From JAFDVL01 sp043736395 (GTDB lineage Bacteria; Acidobacteriota; Blastocatellia; RBC074), in NCBI GenBank assembly GCA_043736395.1, contig JAYTCQ010000128.1:1-22298 (forward strand): a DNA stretch of 22,298 nt, given 5' to 3'. The position numbers and the translations under genes were made by a program. Numbering within the stretch: position 1 is the stretch's first letter; each line of letters begins with the position of its first letter. Below are positions 7,108-15,200 of this stretch, in pieces. The notes below the pieces were generated by a model. The model was not told the DNA's origin. It ran no database searches and saw only the letters and a program-made list of their open reading frames with translations.

Positions 7108-7686
7108 ATGAAATATGATCAAGCGACCTTTTTTGAAGCTTATCGTGAGCTTTTCCATCCATCGAAAATTACGCAGCAGCAAGTAGACGGGATCGGAGCT
7201 TTACTCAACTTTATCGAAAATGACTCAGAGCTTCGCGACTTACGACACATTGCGTATTTGCTTGCTACCATTAAGCATGAATGCGCTGATACCTTTCAAC
7301 CAATCAAGGAATTTGCGAGTGGAGAGGATTACGAAGGTCGGTTGGATTTAGGAAATATTCATCCCAGTGACGGCCCACGATTCAAGGGGCGGGGTTATGT
7401 GCAAATTACCGGGCGAGCCAACTACCGAAAATTTGGAAAAAGGCTTGATATTGAACTTGAGGAAAATCCGAATATGGCTCTTGATCATGAAGTGAGTTAC
7501 AAAATTGCCAGCGAAGGGATGCGCCATGGTCTCTTCACCGGAAGGGAACTCAGTGACTTTATCCATGACGATCATTGTGATTATCGCAATGCGCGCCGCA
7601 TCATTAACCGTCTTGACAAGGCAGACAAGATCAAAAGTCATGCTGAAAAATTTGAGAGCATTCTGCGGGCGAGCCAGATTATCTAG
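7108..7686 (+). CDS. GH19 chitinase/endolysin-like glycoside hydrolase
   Basis: A 192-aa lysozyme-fold enzyme of the GH19/phage-endolysin type, expected to cleave peptidoglycan or chitin beta-1,4 links. Visible signatures are ATIKHECADTFQPIKEF, with the likely acid Glu (about residue 56), and FKGRGYVQITGRANYRKFG (about 92-110), both typical of this family. Residues 1-45 form the helical lead-in. No signal peptide or membrane span is present, so export would need a holin, another secretion route or cell lysis, as for phage endolysins. TGGAGG (7096-7101) with 6-nt spacing fixes the start. It follows the HhH/beta-domain protein on the same strand, and the next gene is convergent. No capsid, tail or integrase genes lie nearby, so a domesticated enzyme is more likely than a prophage. 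Confidence 0.88.
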   Translation: MKYDQATFFEAYRELFHPSKITQQQVDGIGALLNFIENDSELRDLRHIAYLLATIKHECADTFQPIKEFASGEDYEGRLDLGNIHPSDGPRFKGRGYVQITGRANYRKFGKRLDIELEENPNMALDHEVSYKIASEGMRHGLFTGRELSDFIHDDHCDYRNARRIINRLDKADKIKSHAEKFESILRASQII

Positions 7687-7722
7687 AAACAGATTCAAGT
7701 AGCATCGGAATTCACGACAAAT

Positions 7723-9033
7723 TTAAAAGCGAATTTTATGATTATCAAGCGGATAATTGGGATCCCATTTTTGCAAAAGATCGTGACGAGTTTTGAACTT
7801 TTTCACGTTTTCCTGTAAGGCTAAAAATTTATCTGGATCAATCTCGACACCGAGTCCGGGCGTATCCGGCAAAGCCATTTTGCCGTCTTTAAATTTCAGC
7901 ATGTCGCCTTTGATGATGTCCTGTGTAGTCCACGGGTAATGCGTGTCGGCGTGGTATTCAACGCGAGAAATCGCGCAATTCATGTGCGTCATCATCGCCA
8001 TCGAAATTCCTAAATGATTATTGCTGTGACCGGAACAGCCCCAGCCCATCGCTTCACAAATCGCCGCCCAATAGCGTACGTTGGTCAGTCCGCCCATGTA
8101 GTGATTATCAAGTAATACAATATCTATCGAACCCTTTTGAATCGCGGGCTTGATGTGTTCCATCTTCGTCACAACCATATTTGTGGCGAGTGGAATTTTA
8201 GTTTGCCTACGCACCGCTGCCATCCCGTCTAAGCCCGGCGTAGGGTCTTCGTAATATTCCATGTTGAGCGGTTCAATGGCTTTTGCAACACGGACAGAAG
8301 TCTCAACGCTCCACGCGGCATTCGGATCAATGCGCAACTTCGCATTCGGCATTTTTTCGCGCATGATTTGCAGGGCTTCAATTTCTTTATCGGGATGCAA
8401 CACGCCGCCTTTGAATTTGCACGAAGTGAAACCGTATTTTTGATTGAACTCAACGAACTGCCGCGCGACTGATTCGGGCGTTGAATAGTCAGGCCCATTC
8501 GCGGTTGGCATCACAAAAAATATGTACGCCGAAAATTGTTGCGCTTCACGATACGCGCCGCCGAGCAGGTCTACAACGCGGCGATTAATGACTTTGCCGA
8601 TGAGATCGAGGCAGGCAGTTTCGACCGCGCCAAAGGAATTTATTTCTTTGATGTTGCGGCGAAAATATTCAATTTCAAACGGATCACGACCGAGGACGAT
8701 GTCTTTGGCGGCTTGAAGTTTTTCGATGCTGCCACCGCCAATTTCTGAAATCCCTTTGTACCCGTCATCGGTTTCGATTTCTAAAATTGCGCGCTTGAAA
8801 TGAGAGTCGTGTACATTCCACGAATTCAATAACGCGAAATCGGGTGAAGCTACGAGCGTAGCTTTGAATTTCGTGATTTTCATTTTGCTGCGCGGAGCCT
8901 GTTTTTTCGGGCTTCCGCTGCGCTTTTGTCCTTGCGCGTTGGCATTGAAAACTAACGGAAAATCTTCGATGCCAGCGAGGCCGGAAATTCCAGCAGCGGT
9001 TGCGATCCATTGTCTGCGATTCCAATCAGTCAT
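7723..9033 (-). CDS. Tat-exported enolase-superfamily (glucarate dehydratase-like) protein
   Basis: A 436-aa mandelate racemase/muconate-lactonizing-family protein expected to abstract an alpha-proton from a sugar-acid carboxylate. The active-site set matches the glucarate-dehydratase subgroup: KFK (Lys206/Lys208), metal ligands Asp236 and Asn238 in RIDPNAAW, Glu262 in YYEDP, Asn285 in LATNM, Asp309 in LLDNHYMGG and His336 in GHSNNH. The N-terminus (residues 1-35) is a twin-arginine signal, NRRQWIATAAG, with a likely cleavage site near ANA-Q. This is odd for a mostly cytoplasmic family but common in oligotrophic soil bacteria. GGAG about 10 nt upstream supports the ATG. It is convergent with the endolysin-like gene and has no evident operon partner. 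The exact substrate is unknown. Confidence 0.9.
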   Translation of the reverse strand: MTDWNRRQWIATAAGISGLAGIEDFPLVFNANAQGQKRSGSPKKQAPRSKMKITKFKATLVASPDFALLNSWNVHDSHFKRAILEIETDDGYKGISEIGGGSIEKLQAAKDIVLGRDPFEIEYFRRNIKEINSFGAVETACLDLIGKVINRRVVDLLGGAYREAQQFSAYIFFVMPTANGPDYSTPESVARQFVEFNQKYGFTSCKFKGGVLHPDKEIEALQIMREKMPNAKLRIDPNAAWSVETSVRVAKAIEPLNMEYYEDPTPGLDGMAAVRRQTKIPLATNMVVTKMEHIKPAIQKGSIDIVLLDNHYMGGLTNVRYWAAICEAMGWGCSGHSNNHLGISMAMMTHMNCAISRVEYHADTHYPWTTQDIIKGDMLKFKDGKMALPDTPGLGVEIDPDKFLALQENVKKFKTRHDLLQKWDPNYPLDNHKIRF

Positions 9034-9081
9034 AAATTCTCAACTCCGAAATACTTTTTTAGTTTAGTTTGATGGCGGATA

Positions 9082-9351
9082 CTAACCCGCTAAGAACCAG
9101 TGTTCACGAACAGTTATTGATATGCGATTATTCATTCTCAACGCAAAAACGGTAGCTCGCCCGATTGCTTCCTTCCCAACGATTGTAACGAAATTGGAGA
9201 TCATAATGTGACGTTTCCAATGCTGTTTGCGTGGATTGAATAATGAAACTTTTCGGCGCGTTAGTAAATCAATACCATGAGTTTTGGTACCTTTGTAGGC
9301 ATTGCATAATGGGCAAGCCAGTCACAGATTTTCCTCGGCATCAGTCCCGCC
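9082..9351 (-). pseudogene. HNH endonuclease C-terminal remnant
   Basis: Read on the minus strand in one frame, the translation is GGTDAEENL, one TGA stop (9322-9324), then LACPLCNAYKGTKTHGID, SLFNPRKQHWKRH, EAIGRATVFALRMNNR, and a final TAG at 9082-9084. This is the back half of a familiar HNH family: ENL-LAC-x2-CN-x2-KG, then LFNPR, then GRATV. The first His of the HNH motif and everything upstream are missing, and the internal stop removes any full product. The reading frame is otherwise intact over about 80 codons, which indicates recent decay. Confidence 0.75.
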
Positions 9352-9405
9352 TTTGCCGATGGCAGAGATGATTTTGTATTGATTGATGATTGTTCCGGTT
9401 TCCAT
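9346..9405 (-). pseudogene. Ser/Thr kinase N-terminal remnant fused to the HNH remnant
   Basis: ATG at 9405 opens METGTIINQYKIISAIGKGG, which matches the start of bacterial Hanks-type kinases up to the glycine-rich loop (compare LGNYRLISKIGAGGMGEV in the neighbouring kinase). At the GG the sequence switches in frame to an HNH endonuclease tail. Only the first ~20 codons of a kinase are left. Confidence 0.65.
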
Positions 9406-9432
9406 CTTTGTCTTTATATTCTGCCGCTTGCT

Positions 9433-9624
9433 TTATGAATTGCCGTCTGCTTTAGCTGACGACAAAAGCTTGCAATTGGCTTTAGCCGAATTTCGGTAAA
9501 ATAATTTTCCTTTTCGCTTTAGCCTAATTTGTGCTGAAGCAATAAGGAATTGCCTATTTTGTTTGGCTAAAGCCGAATTTTTGCCAATCAGCTTCCGTCA
9601 GCTAAAGCAGACGGCAATTCATAA
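9433..9624. repeat. 192-bp inverted-repeat (MITE/REP-like) element
   Basis: Perfect 29-bp terminal inverted repeats at 9433-9461 and 9596-9624 enclose 134 bp. Inside and at the ends are five copies of an 8-bp near-palindrome: GCTTTAGC at 9449, 9479 and 9516, and its complement GCTAAAGC at 9566 and 9601. There is no ORF, so it is a non-autonomous element or structured repeat. It sits between two kinase remnants. No clear target-site duplication was seen. Confidence 0.75.
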
Positions 9625-9633
9625 TCTTCTTCA

Positions 9634-9699
9634 TTCAGGCAAACCCATCCGTTTCAGCAATTCCTTAAATCGCGGGTCGTCGCTCAGTTTAATCCATTT
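9634..9699 (-). pseudogene. Out-of-frame remnant of a kinase C-terminal tail
   Basis: The minus strand in the frame next to the kinase gene reads KWIKLSDDPRFKELLKRMGL then PE and TGA (9631-9633). This is a second copy of the tail type in which the intact kinase ends (NDPRFAELVKRVEMSKMD, stop 9689-9691). It overlaps the last codons of that gene and ends 7 nt from the inverted-repeat element. A leftover of a tandem paralogue, or a frameshifted older C-terminus. Confidence 0.5.
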
Positions 9700-12229
9700 T
9701 TGACATTTCAACGCGTTTGACGAGTTCGGCAAAACGCGGATCGTTGCGAAAATCGTCCCAAATCGCAGTGATAGCAAAATACCGCGGGCGTGAAGTGCGA
9801 TTGGAAATTTCTTTGTCCAACAAGGCAAAGGCTTTATCCCTTTCGCCGACCGCATTATAGACGAGTGCCAGACTCGCACTCGTAACAACACGGCGGGTAG
9901 CGTCTAATTGTAATTCAGCAAACAATTTGACGGCTTCGTCACGCTTGCCTAATTTCGCTAATGAACTGATGAGCAGTGCCTTAACAAACGGATTATCGTT
10001 CAATGCCAGTGCTTTTTTATACTCAGCAACGGCTTCCGCAAACTGTCCTTTGGCATCGAAAACCGATCCCAAATACCACCGAGTAACCCAGAAATTCGGG
10101 TCGAGCTCAAGAGCACGGTTGAGTTGCACAATCGCCTCGTCAAATCGTCTGGCTCTAAACAGGACATTACCGAAATCGGCACTAATAATCGGTGAAACCG
10201 GATCAAGTTCGACCGCACGCTTGCTTTCAGCAACGGCTTCATCGAATCTTCCGGTAGCCGATAAGCATTCAATACCAAACTGTTGATGTGCGACAGCGTA
10301 GTTGGGATTTAGTTCGATGGCTCGGCGAAATTCCTTTTCTGCAGCCACGAGATTCCACGCAAAATTGGAATAGTAGATTCCGAGTGCGGTATGAGTTTCC
10401 GCCAGCGAATCATCCAATTCAATAGCCCGCAGAGCCGCCGCCTTCGCTTTCGGCATACTGTCGATCGGTAACGTTAAGCTGTAATTCGGAAACAGCACAT
10501 AGGTTTCAGCCAAACCCGAATAGGCGAGTGCGTAATTCGGATCTTTCTCTACCGCCTGATTAAAAAACTCAACCGCCTGTTTGAACGATTCGCCCGTGCG
10601 TTTATTCCATTGATAGCGTCCTTTTAAATAAAGCTGATACGCTTCTGGATTTGAGGTTGTAATTTTGGTTATTTTCGTTTGATCCGTTCCTGAAAGTTTC
10701 GCTTTCAGATTAGTCGAAACATCTTTGGCAATCTCGCTTTGCAAAGTAACAATGTCAGATTGCTTGCGTTGATAGCTTTCCGTCCACAGCACTTTATCGT
10801 TTTGGACATCAATTAATTCCAAACTAAGCGTCAATTGTTCGCCACGCTGAATCACTCTGCCGTTCAATATCGCCTCGACATTAAGTTCTTTACCGATAGT
10901 TTTCATATCAGTATCTTTGCCCTTGTAACGAAAGACCGACGAACGCGGTTTGACGTTCAAATTCGGCAGATTCGACAAACTCTTGATGAGCGTTTCGGTC
11001 ATCCCATCGCTCAAATATTCAACATCTTCATTTCCGCTTTCATTGACAAACGGCATCACGGCGATTGATTCGATTTGTTTTGGTGTGAGCCATTTGTAGC
11101 CGAAGAATCCACCGACGGCGAGAAGCAAACTCAAGCCTGCCGCGAGCCACCACTTCTGTGGTTTCGGATAGTTAGGCGAAGTCGGTTGCGCGCTGGCGGC
11201 AGCGGTCGCCAATGCTGCGGGCGCAGCCGAGGTGGTTTGCGGCAACATCATGGTTTGGGCTTCGACAGGCGCATCGTCTGCTGAATTGCGTTTGTTCTCG
11301 GCCTCGACCAGCAAGCGCGTTTGCAGCTTCTTCAAATCCGCCAACATCGCCTGCGCGCTGCCGTAGCGTTCGTCGGCCTGCTTCGCCAGCGCCTGTGCGA
11401 GAATCCGCGTGAGTTCGGCGGGTACGCCAGTGAGCGGGGGCGGTTCTTTTTCCAGAATGGCTACGATGACGTGATTGATCGTCTCACCCGTGAACGGCTG
11501 ACGGCGCGCGAGCATTTCATAGAGCATCACGCCGAGACTGAACAGATCGGTGCGCGCGTCTACCGGATTGCCGCGCGCCTGTTCGGGCGACATATACGCG
11601 ACCGTGCCCATCACCGTCCCGGGCAGCGTTGATTGCGGAATGCGGATTGGGGATTGCGGAATGTCGGCAGGCGACTGTACTAACGTGGTAGCGTTTTCCT
11701 CAGCCCCCAATCCCCAATCCGCATTCCGCATTCCCGTGAGTTTTGCCAGCCCAAAATCCAGCACCTTGACGATGCCGTCTTTGCGTAGCATCACATTTTC
11801 GGGTTTGATGTCGCGGTGAATGATGTTGGCTTCGTGCGCAGCGGCGAGTGCCTGCGCGGTTTGCACGGCAATCTCCAAGGTTTCGCTCAACGACAGCGGC
11901 CCGCGTTGCATACGATCACGCAGCGTTTCGCCTTCAATGAATTCCGAGGCGAGAAAATGCGTCGCTCCGTCTTTACCGAATTCAAAGATCGTCAAAATAT
12001 TTGGATGATTGAGCGCGGATGCGGCAAAGGCTTCCTGCTCAAAGCGGCGCAGGCGGTCGGTGTCTTGCGCGAGGGAATCGGGCAAGACTTTGAGAGCAAT
12101 TTTGCGACGGAGGCGTTCGTCTTCGGCGAGAAAAACTTCGCCCATACCACCGGCTCCGATTTTAGAAATTAAGCGATAATTTCCCAGCGTGGGACTTGGG
12201 GAAGTGAGAATTGTAGGATCGTTTGACAT
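9689..12229 (-). CDS. Membrane Ser/Thr protein kinase with FlgO/TolB-like and TPR domains
   Basis: An 846-aa Hanks-type kinase. The cytoplasmic kinase domain (about 17-300) has GAGGMGEV, catalytic Lys47 in ALKVLP, HRDIKPEN (Asp140), DFG (158-160) and MSPEQ. A membrane span at 360-380 (WWLAAGLSLLLAVGGFFGY) is followed by a FlgO/TolB-N-like domain (about 385-520, IAVMPFVNESGN) and about seven TPR units (about 530-800), presumably sensing outside the membrane. Residues 166-200, between DFG and MSPEQ, are an insert translated from a palindromic repeat (see 11635-11729). It is the last gene of a four-gene minus-strand cluster, 33 nt after the cyclase-kinase gene and without a clear SD, so it may depend on coupling. 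The C-terminus overlaps a remnant tail. Key catalytic residues are intact, so activity is likely. Confidence 0.93.
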   Translation of the reverse strand: MSNDPTILTSPSPTLGNYRLISKIGAGGMGEVFLAEDERLRRKIALKVLPDSLAQDTDRLRRFEQEAFAASALNHPNILTIFEFGKDGATHFLASEFIEGETLRDRMQRGPLSLSETLEIAVQTAQALAAAHEANIIHRDIKPENVMLRKDGIVKVLDFGLAKLTGMRNADWGLGAEENATTLVQSPADIPQSPIRIPQSTLPGTVMGTVAYMSPEQARGNPVDARTDLFSLGVMLYEMLARRQPFTGETINHVIVAILEKEPPPLTGVPAELTRILAQALAKQADERYGSAQAMLADLKKLQTRLLVEAENKRNSADDAPVEAQTMMLPQTTSAAPAALATAAASAQPTSPNYPKPQKWWLAAGLSLLLAVGGFFGYKWLTPKQIESIAVMPFVNESGNEDVEYLSDGMTETLIKSLSNLPNLNVKPRSSVFRYKGKDTDMKTIGKELNVEAILNGRVIQRGEQLTLSLELIDVQNDKVLWTESYQRKQSDIVTLQSEIAKDVSTNLKAKLSGTDQTKITKITTSNPEAYQLYLKGRYQWNKRTGESFKQAVEFFNQAVEKDPNYALAYSGLAETYVLFPNYSLTLPIDSMPKAKAAALRAIELDDSLAETHTALGIYYSNFAWNLVAAEKEFRRAIELNPNYAVAHQQFGIECLSATGRFDEAVAESKRAVELDPVSPIISADFGNVLFRARRFDEAIVQLNRALELDPNFWVTRWYLGSVFDAKGQFAEAVAEYKKALALNDNPFVKALLISSLAKLGKRDEAVKLFAELQLDATRRVVTSASLALVYNAVGERDKAFALLDKEISNRTSRPRYFAITAIWDDFRNDPRFAELVKRVEMSKMD
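11635..11729. repeat. Palindromic repeat inserted within the kinase coding sequence
   Basis: A perfect 22-bp inverted repeat (11635-11656 with 11708-11729), 51 nt apart, built of GGATTG/GCGGAATG-type units. A further partial unit, GATTGCGGAATG, follows the left arm. It lies wholly in frame in the kinase gene and encodes MRNADWGL on one arm and QSPIRIPQ on the other. This Asn/Pro/Gln/Ser-rich style is typical of translated intergenic repeats. Confidence 0.8.
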
Positions 12230-12241
12230 AGGTTTTTAGAG

Positions 12242-12257
12242 TCGTGATTTTTCACGA
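12242..12257. other. 6-bp hairpin between the two kinase genes
   Basis: TCGTGA (12242-12247) and TCACGA (12252-12257) pair around a TTTT loop in the 33-nt gap between the cyclase-kinase stop and the next ATG. It may tune translation or expression of the last gene. Confidence 0.4.
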
Positions 12258-12262
12258 ATAAT

Positions 12263-15200
12263 TTATTCCACCACGAAAAGGCTCGACATTTGCTGATACG
12301 TGGAATAGGCGTACGATCGTTCATCATCGCTGATCGCAATCGGAGCCATCACTAATAAACCATTGCGGTTCGAAGGTCCCATCTCGCGGAAGAATTCTCG
12401 CTTTCCGGTAGTGAGATTGACGCGTTCGACACGGCAGGGAATATCTAAGGCATGATAAGTAAAACACGAAGCACCATCTGCACTCCATTGAATTACAACA
12501 TCAGTTTCAGTTAATCCTGGCACAGGCTGCGGTTCTCCTCCGTCGAGTGAGTAGAACATATATTTTCCGCCAACACTACGTCCCAGAATTTGTTTTCCAT
12601 CCGGTGAAATTCTTCCATCGCTGATGCCTTCGGGAGTGACTGCTTGCGGTGCGCCGCCGCTTATGTCCTGCACAAAAAATCGCACGCGCTGACCGGATTC
12701 TTTGCCGGAAATTAAAATTCTTTTTCCATCACGAAACCAACGAGCTGTCGAATAACTTTCGATTTTTCCGCGTTCGAGATGCCGCGTCACCCCGGCTCCA
12801 GTTGGATAAATCACCAACTCCTGTGGTTTCCTTGACAGCGAAGCCAGCACACTTTTGCCATCCGGAGATAAATCCATCGGGATGCCTTCGCCCAAGCGTA
12901 CCACCGGAGAACCATCAATTTTTCTGATACAAATTGCATTATTGTTGACTAATGAATCTTCCAAAAATAACAGAGTTTTTCCGTCCTGCGAAAGAGCTTT
13001 CGGCTTAGAAGTTTTAAGCCAGGTCAGGTCAATGTCTTCCTCAGTTCCAGCACTATGCGCCATCGCGCCATAACGATAATCAAGGCGGTTTGCCAGCCAC
13101 TTTCCATCGGGAGAAACTGCCTGCAAAATTAATCCTCCCGGAGATTGATCGGCGATGCGTCGAGTACCGTCAGGCGTCACGGCGAAGATCGTGAACGATC
13201 CACCATTAACGCTGGCAGAAAAGAAAATTTCTGTTCCGTCAGGCGACCAGACGAGACCGCGCTGGCTCCAATGACCATCACTAAGAATGTTTTTTTTTCC
13301 GGTCAGATCAACGACTGCGAGAGAGCCACTGTCATCGCGTTTGACTGGATGTTCGAAGAAGGCGAGCCGCTTTCCATCGGGAGAAATTCGTACATCGCTC
13401 ATTTCTCCACTGACTTCATAGATTACTTTTCCAACCGGATATTCAAGCCTGTCTTTGCCGTCCACTTGTCTGATAATTGCGAGTTGCGTTCCGTCCGGCG
13501 ACCACGAGGCGAATTTTACGTCTTGCACAATTTCGCGCGGAGAGCCGCCCAGCATAGGCATTCTGGCGAGAGTCCCGATAAAAGTTCTGAAGCACATGTA
13601 TTGCGGATTTACGAGCACTGCAAGCTCTCCGTCAGAGGAAACATCAAGCAGATGCATGCTCTGATTTCCGACAGGTTGCGGAACGGGAGTACCGGGATGC
13701 AGCGAGAAAATTTGCGGCGTATTTCCATCAATGGCTCCGCTGTAAACGACCGTTTTCCCATCGGGTGCAAAGCTCGCTTGAAAGATGGCTTCACGACGAA
13801 AATTGATTTGTCGAAAAGTGCGCAGAGGGCTTTGTTTATTGCGCATTTGCCACATACCGAAGAGGGAAGCCAGCGCAAGAATTGTGCAGACAAGTGCTGT
13901 AATCCAGGCAAATTTTTCGCGCTGAATTGTTTTCACATTTTTGGTAATCGAAGCTGGCAAATTAATCAAAGTTTGATTTTCTTTGCTTGCATTTCCTGTG
14001 ACCATTTCCAGCGCAAAATTGAGGTCGTGGGCGGAATGAAATCTTCGTTCAGGTTTTTTCGCCAGACAATTTCGTACAATTTTTTGCAGGGCGGGAGAAA
14101 TTTTGGAATCCATCATTTGAAGTTCTGATGGTTCATCACTGATGATCGCACTCATCACATCAATATCGGATTCGCCCTCAAACGGGCGCTTGCCCGTCAG
14201 CATTTCATACAGCACTACACCGAGGCTGAAAATATCTGTACGCGAATCCACTTCCAAACCGCGAGCCTGTTCGGGTGACATATACGTAGGAGTACCCATC
14301 ACCGTTCCAGGATTTGTGTTGATTCGAATGCGATTCGGAGATTCAAGATCATCAGGTTGAAAACCTTTATGGAGTTCGGATAATTTAGCGAGTCCAAAAT
14401 CAAGAACTTTCACCAGTCCATCGCGGCGAACCATAATATTATCAGGCTTAATATCGCGATGAATAATTCCGGCTTCGTGCGCGGATGCAAGCGCGGATGT
14501 GACCTGCGAAACGATGCTGAGGATTTCAATTAAGTTCAATTGTCCGCTGGCAATTTTTTCGGTGAGCGTGATGCCTTCGATATATTCCAGCACAATGTAG
14601 TGCGAGTGTTCTTCATTGGCAAATTCAAAAATTGTCAAAATATTGGGATGATTCAACGCAGATGCAGCTTTGGCTTCATGCTCAAAACGCTGCAGTCGCT
14701 TAACGTCGCGGGCAATCGCATCGGGCAAAACTTTCAACGCTACCCGGCGATTAAGGCGCGAATCACGAGCCAGAAAAACTTCGCCCATGCCTCCGGATCC
14801 GAGTTGTGAAAGAATTTCATACCGATCAAAACGGATGGAAGTTCCGCGACGGAATTTTGTCGGCATCTCCGGATTGCCAATTTTATTTGTGTAAAGATTG
14901 TAAAGATGAATGCGGACACCGTGCTTGACTTCGCGTACGCCAAGATCGTGCAGGTGCTCGTGCCAATGCGACACTTGCCCAAGAACTTCGGCGACATTTC
15001 TCGAAACCAGGATGTGACCTTCGTCGCCGCAATCCATCACACGCTGCGCCAAATTGATGCCACTGCCGACGACGTTTTGGTTGGCATTAATATCCGCTGA
15101 GCGAAAGACAGGACCGCTGTGTGCGCCAATCCGTAACCGAACTTCGGGATAGGTTTTTAATTTCGCCGCAATTTCAAAAGCGCAACGAGCTGGAGCCACC

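Larger units (their letters stand above)
9034..9688. other. 655-bp scar region between the enolase-like gene and the kinase cluster
   Basis: No intact gene. In order it holds the HNH remnant, the kinase N-terminal remnant, the 192-bp inverted-repeat element and the kinase tail remnant, each listed separately. The mix suggests repeated deletion or recombination between paralogous kinase genes. Confidence 0.6.

Noticed and set aside
7108..7686. Prophage
   Set aside because: A lone endolysin-like gene with no capsid, tail, integrase or terminase genes nearby.
9433..9624. CRISPR array or tRNA cluster
   Set aside because: Repeats are inverted 8-bp near-palindromes with irregular spacing; no regular direct repeat-spacer pattern and no tRNA cloverleaf.
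13145..14128. 327-codon plus-strand ORF opposite the cyclase-kinase gene
   Set aside because: Fully antisense to a strongly coding frame with recognised domains; its Arg/Ser/Phe-rich translation shows no family character.
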